DNA of 64,000 bases, from assembly GCF_039541575.1 (NCBI RefSeq), contig NZ_BAABGM010000016.1, positions 62,001-126,000 on the forward strand, given 5' to 3'. Both the position numbers and the translations under genes were made by a program. Below the pieces are notes generated by a model. It saw only the letters and a program-made list of their open reading frames with translations. It was not told where the DNA came from and did no database searches. Positions 61,972 through 64,000 of the stretch are shown piece by piece. Origin of the DNA: Fodinibacter luteus (GTDB lineage: Bacteria; Actinomycetota; Actinomycetes; Actinomycetales; Dermatophilaceae). The stretch's first letter is position 1. The number at the start of each line of letters is the position of its first letter.

Positions 61972-62616
61972 ATGACGACGAGGGGGACGGTGATCGAACC
62001 CGCCCCGCTCCCGGTGGTGCCCGCGCGGTCCCACTCGCTCGCCGAGCAGGTCGCGGGCCTGGCGACGGGGGCGGTCCTCGCCTCGCTGGGTTTGTTCGTC
62101 CTCGACGCCGGGGGTGCGACGACCGGCGGCACGGCCGGCCTCGCGCTGCTGCTGGCGCGGGTGTCCGGGTGGTCGTTCACCGGGCTCCTGCTCGTCGTGA
62201 GCCTGCCGTTCATCGCGCTCGCGATCAGCCGCAAGGGGTGGGCGTTCACCCTGCGGTCGGCCGCGGCGCTGAGCCTCGTCGCGGGCTTCTCCGCGCTGCA
62301 CCCGCACGCCGTCGGGCTGGAGGCGGCGGACACCGTCTACGCGGCCCTCGTCGGCAACCTCCTCGCCGGCGTCGGCATCCTCGTCGTGTTCCGTCACGGC
62401 TCGAGCCTGGGCGGGTTCAACGTCGTCGCGCTGCTCTGCCAGGAGCGTCTCGGGTGGCCGGCCGGCTACGTGCAGATGGTGCTCGACGTGGGCGTCGTCC
62501 TCGCGTTCGCGGCGGTCGGTGACCTCGCCGTCGTCCTCGCAACCGGAGCCGGAGCCGTCCTGCTCAACCTCGTCATCGCCATGAACCACCGGCCGGGCCG
62601 GTACACCGGCATCTGA
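61972..62616 (+). CDS. YitT-family membrane protein
   Basis: A 214-aa protein with five to six hydrophobic helices, matching the short YitT (DUF161-type) form. Conserved segments include GGATTGGTAGLALLLARVSG, FVLDAGGAT and HGSSLGGFNVVALLCQ. The role of this family is not established. The start lies within an 8-bp inverted repeat (cactctgc/gcagagtg), which with the shared 266-bp region suggests local regulation. It is divergent from the CoA transferase gene. Confidence 0.82.
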   Translation: MTTRGTVIEPAPLPVVPARSHSLAEQVAGLATGAVLASLGLFVLDAGGATTGGTAGLALLLARVSGWSFTGLLLVVSLPFIALAISRKGWAFTLRSAAALSLVAGFSALHPHAVGLEAADTVYAALVGNLLAGVGILVVFRHGSSLGGFNVVALLCQERLGWPAGYVQMVLDVGVVLAFAAVGDLAVVLATGAGAVLLNLVIAMNHRPGRYTGI

Positions 62617-62646
62617 GGGCGCATCCCACGCGGGCGGAGTCGGCCC

Positions 62647-62792
62647 GAGCGCCCGGCGCGCGGACGGCATCCGGCGGCGGGGTCGTGCGAAGCGGGCGGC
62701 GGCGGCGCGAGCGCCCGGCGCGCGGACGGCATCCGGCGGCGGGGTCGTGCGAAGCGGGCGGCGGCGGCGCGAGCGCCCGGCGCGCGGACGGC
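62647..62792. repeat. 62-bp perfect tandem repeat, 2.35 copies
   Basis: Two identical 62-bp units (62647-62708 and 62709-62770) and a third partial unit end 14 bp before the DUF2277 start. The unit contains gcgcccggcgcgcgga and ggtcgtgcgaagcgggc. Perfect identity implies a recent expansion. Confidence 0.97.
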
Positions 62793-62807
62793 ATACCTTT
62801 GAGGTAT
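62791..62807 (+). promoter_or_regulatory. Inverted repeat over the DUF2277 start codon
   Basis: catacc-tttga-ggtatg: a perfect 6-bp stem with a 5-nt loop that includes the first bases of the ATG at 62806. It could sequester the start or be an autoregulatory operator. Confidence 0.5.
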
Positions 62808-63081
62808 GTGCAGGAACATCCGGCCGCTGAACAACTTCGCGCCTCCGGCGACGACCGACGAGGTGCGTGCGGCTGCACTCCAGTACGTGCGCAAGGTGAG
62901 CGGCACGACGAAGCCGTCGGCCGCCAACCAGGCCGCCTTCGACCGCGCCGTCGAAGAGGTCGCCCAGGTCACGGCGCGGCTGCTCGACGAGCTCGTCACG
63001 ACGGCGCCCCCGAAGGACCGGGAGGCCGAGGCCGCGAAGGCGCGGGCCCGGGCTGCGGAGCGGTACGGACGCACCGGCTGA
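62806..63081 (+). CDS. DUF2277 family protein
   Basis: A 91-aa protein with the family hallmark MCRNIRPLNNFAPPATTDEV at the N-terminus and AALQYVRKVSGTTKPS after it. DUF2277 members are small, all-alpha, soluble proteins of unknown function. The Met-Cys start is conserved. The tail is rich in Lys, Ala and Glu. Upstream are 62-bp tandem repeats; no partner gene is evident. Confidence 0.92.
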   Translation: MCRNIRPLNNFAPPATTDEVRAAALQYVRKVSGTTKPSAANQAAFDRAVEEVAQVTARLLDELVTTAPPKDREAEAAKARARAAERYGRTG

Positions 63082-63515
63082 GCGCGACCGGGCGACCGGC
63101 GCAGCGCGAGGACGATCGGCTCCTGTTACCGACCGGTAGTGCAGGATGCCGACGCGACGGTGTGACCTGGGTCATGTGGATCGTGACACGCCCGAAACTT
63201 TCTCGCCTCCACATGGAGTGGACGGTGTCCTCGCAGGCCACAGCCTCGTGTCACGACTCGGTTACGGGGAGTCCACAGGGTTGTCCACCGAGTGTGCACA
63301 CCGGCGCCGGGCGTTTTGCACACGTTGTCCCCACGTTGCGCACAGCCGTTCGGACACGGCCCTGTCGAGGACTTGGAGGGCGGTGCGCACGGCCTCTACG
63401 GTGACTCGTCGGCGGGTTGTCGGTGGTCTCTGGTGGTCTTCTCCCAGGGCCCGAGGCCCGAGGGCAGCAGCGGTCGACACGGCCCGGCGCGGGCCGGCGA
63501 GAAGGGGTTGGGCAG
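63082..63515. other. 434-bp gap before dnaB with DnaA-box-like sites
   Basis: No gene seen. It contains TTGTCCACC (63281-63289), TTGTCCCCA (63325-63333) and GAGTCCACA (63269-63277), each one or two mismatches from the DnaA box, near several TGTGCACAC-like words. It is likely the dnaB promoter region. The absence of dnaA/dnaN and of an AT-rich unwinding element argues against oriC. Confidence 0.5.
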
Positions 63516-64000
63516 GTGTCCATAGCGGAGCTGAGCGCGGCGTTCGGAGTGCCCGGCGAGGGCCCCGCCGACGACCGCCTCCCCCCGCAGGACCTCCACG
63601 CCGAGCAGTCGGTGCTCGGGTCGATGCTGCTGAACAAGGACGCCATCGCCGACTGCCTCGAGGCGGTCAAGGCGCACGACTTCTACCGCCCGGCGCACGA
63701 ACTCATCTTCGACGCGGTCCTCGACCTGTTCGGGCGGGGTGAGCCCGCCGACGCGATCACGGTGGCCGACGAGCTCGGCAAGCGCGGCGACCTCACCCGG
63801 GTCGGAGGACAGGCGTACCTGCACCAGCTCATCCAGTCGGTGCCCACGGCCGCCAACGCCGGCTACTACGCCGAGATCGTCCACGAGCGGGCTGTGCTGC
63901 GGCGGCTCGTCGAGGCGGGCACCCGCATCGTCCAGATGGGCTACGGCCAGGGCGAGGGCGACATCGACGAGATCGTGAACCGCGCCCAGGCCGAGGTGTA
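63516..64000 (+). CDS. dnaB: Replicative DNA helicase DnaB (N-terminal part, truncated by window)
   Basis: The hexameric helicase that opens the replication fork. Only the first ~161 residues are in the window: a short lead, then RLPPQDLHAEQSVLGSMLLNKDAIADCLEAV and FYRPAHELIFDAVLDLFGRGEPADAITVADEL, the DnaB N-terminal domain. The GTG at 63516 follows ggcagg. The helicase domain lies beyond the right edge. In many actinobacteria dnaB lies close to rplI; here about 60 kb separates them. Confidence 0.95.
   Translation, partial: MSIAELSAAFGVPGEGPADDRLPPQDLHAEQSVLGSMLLNKDAIADCLEAVKAHDFYRPAHELIFDAVLDLFGRGEPADAITVADELGKRGDLTRVGGQAYLHQLIQSVPTAANAGYYAEIVHERAVLRRLVEAGTRIVQMGYGQGEGDIDEIVNRAQAEV

Noticed and set aside
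63240..63345. Chromosomal origin of replication
   Set aside because: Only near-matches to DnaA boxes, no AT-rich unwinding element, and dnaA, dnaN and rpmH are absent.

Overview
The window is a very GC-rich (roughly 70-75%) actinobacterial chromosome segment. Gene content and order point to the Micrococcales, with an Intrasporangiaceae-like flavour: Lsr2, ClpC, mycobacterial-type Ku and LigD, a DesA3-type desaturase with its reductase, a Cys-free ribosomal protein S18 and a Cgl0159-type aldolase in the inositol cluster. I see no rRNA, tRNA, phage, transposon or CRISPR array. The species assignment is inference.

Layout. 1-3.8 kb: the end of a class A penicillin-binding protein, a polytopic membrane protein, and the rpsF-ssb-rpsR-rplI operon closed by a strong hairpin. 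4-8.5 kb: radA, disA, mutY and a MOSC protein. 8.5-13 kb: a secreted LVIVD-repeat protein divergent from a DUF305 lipoprotein, then a surface zinc peptidase. 13-25 kb: argA-type N-acetylglutamate synthase, clpC, nei, a small HhH gene and ku on the minus strand; a split LigD (ligase, then polymerase) divergent from ku; a FhuF-like [2Fe-2S] protein; lsr2, a small membrane protein and lysS. 24.3-34.4 kb: a GntR repressor divergent from a complete myo-inositol catabolic operon (iolG-like, iolE, iolC, aldolase, iolB, iolD, iolG, iolA). 34.4-39.8 kb: FAD reductase, TSUP exporter, MFS transporter and GH1 beta-glucosidase. 39.9-42.5 kb: acyl desaturase and its flavin/[2Fe-2S] reductase. 42.7-51.5 kb: a minus-strand block for nucleoside uptake (BmpA, two permeases, double ATPase) and methylthioadenosine salvage (phosphorylase, deaminase), with a cupin and an SDR. 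51.7-56.6 kb: gamma-glutamyltransferase and a large secreted subtilase. 56.9-64 kb: MATE transporter, AbiEi/nuclease-like protein, DNA alkylation repair protein, CoA transferase, YitT protein, DUF2277 protein and the start of dnaB.

The inositol operon accounts for every step from inositol to acetyl-CoA. The nucleoside block combines uptake with the MTA to MTI to hypoxanthine route. Ku with the ligase and polymerase gives end joining; RadA, MutY, Nei and an AlkD-like protein add further repair functions.

The most unusual material is non-coding. There are two dispersed families of intergenic palindromes (four sites each), tandem duplications that copy gene 3' ends together with their stop codons (nei, MATE), a 19-bp duplication at the ligase/polymerase junction, two independent arrays with a period of about 62 bp, and many short in-phase tandem repeats at gene termini. 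I found no clear new defence or biosynthetic system; the repeat biology is the best candidate for something undescribed.
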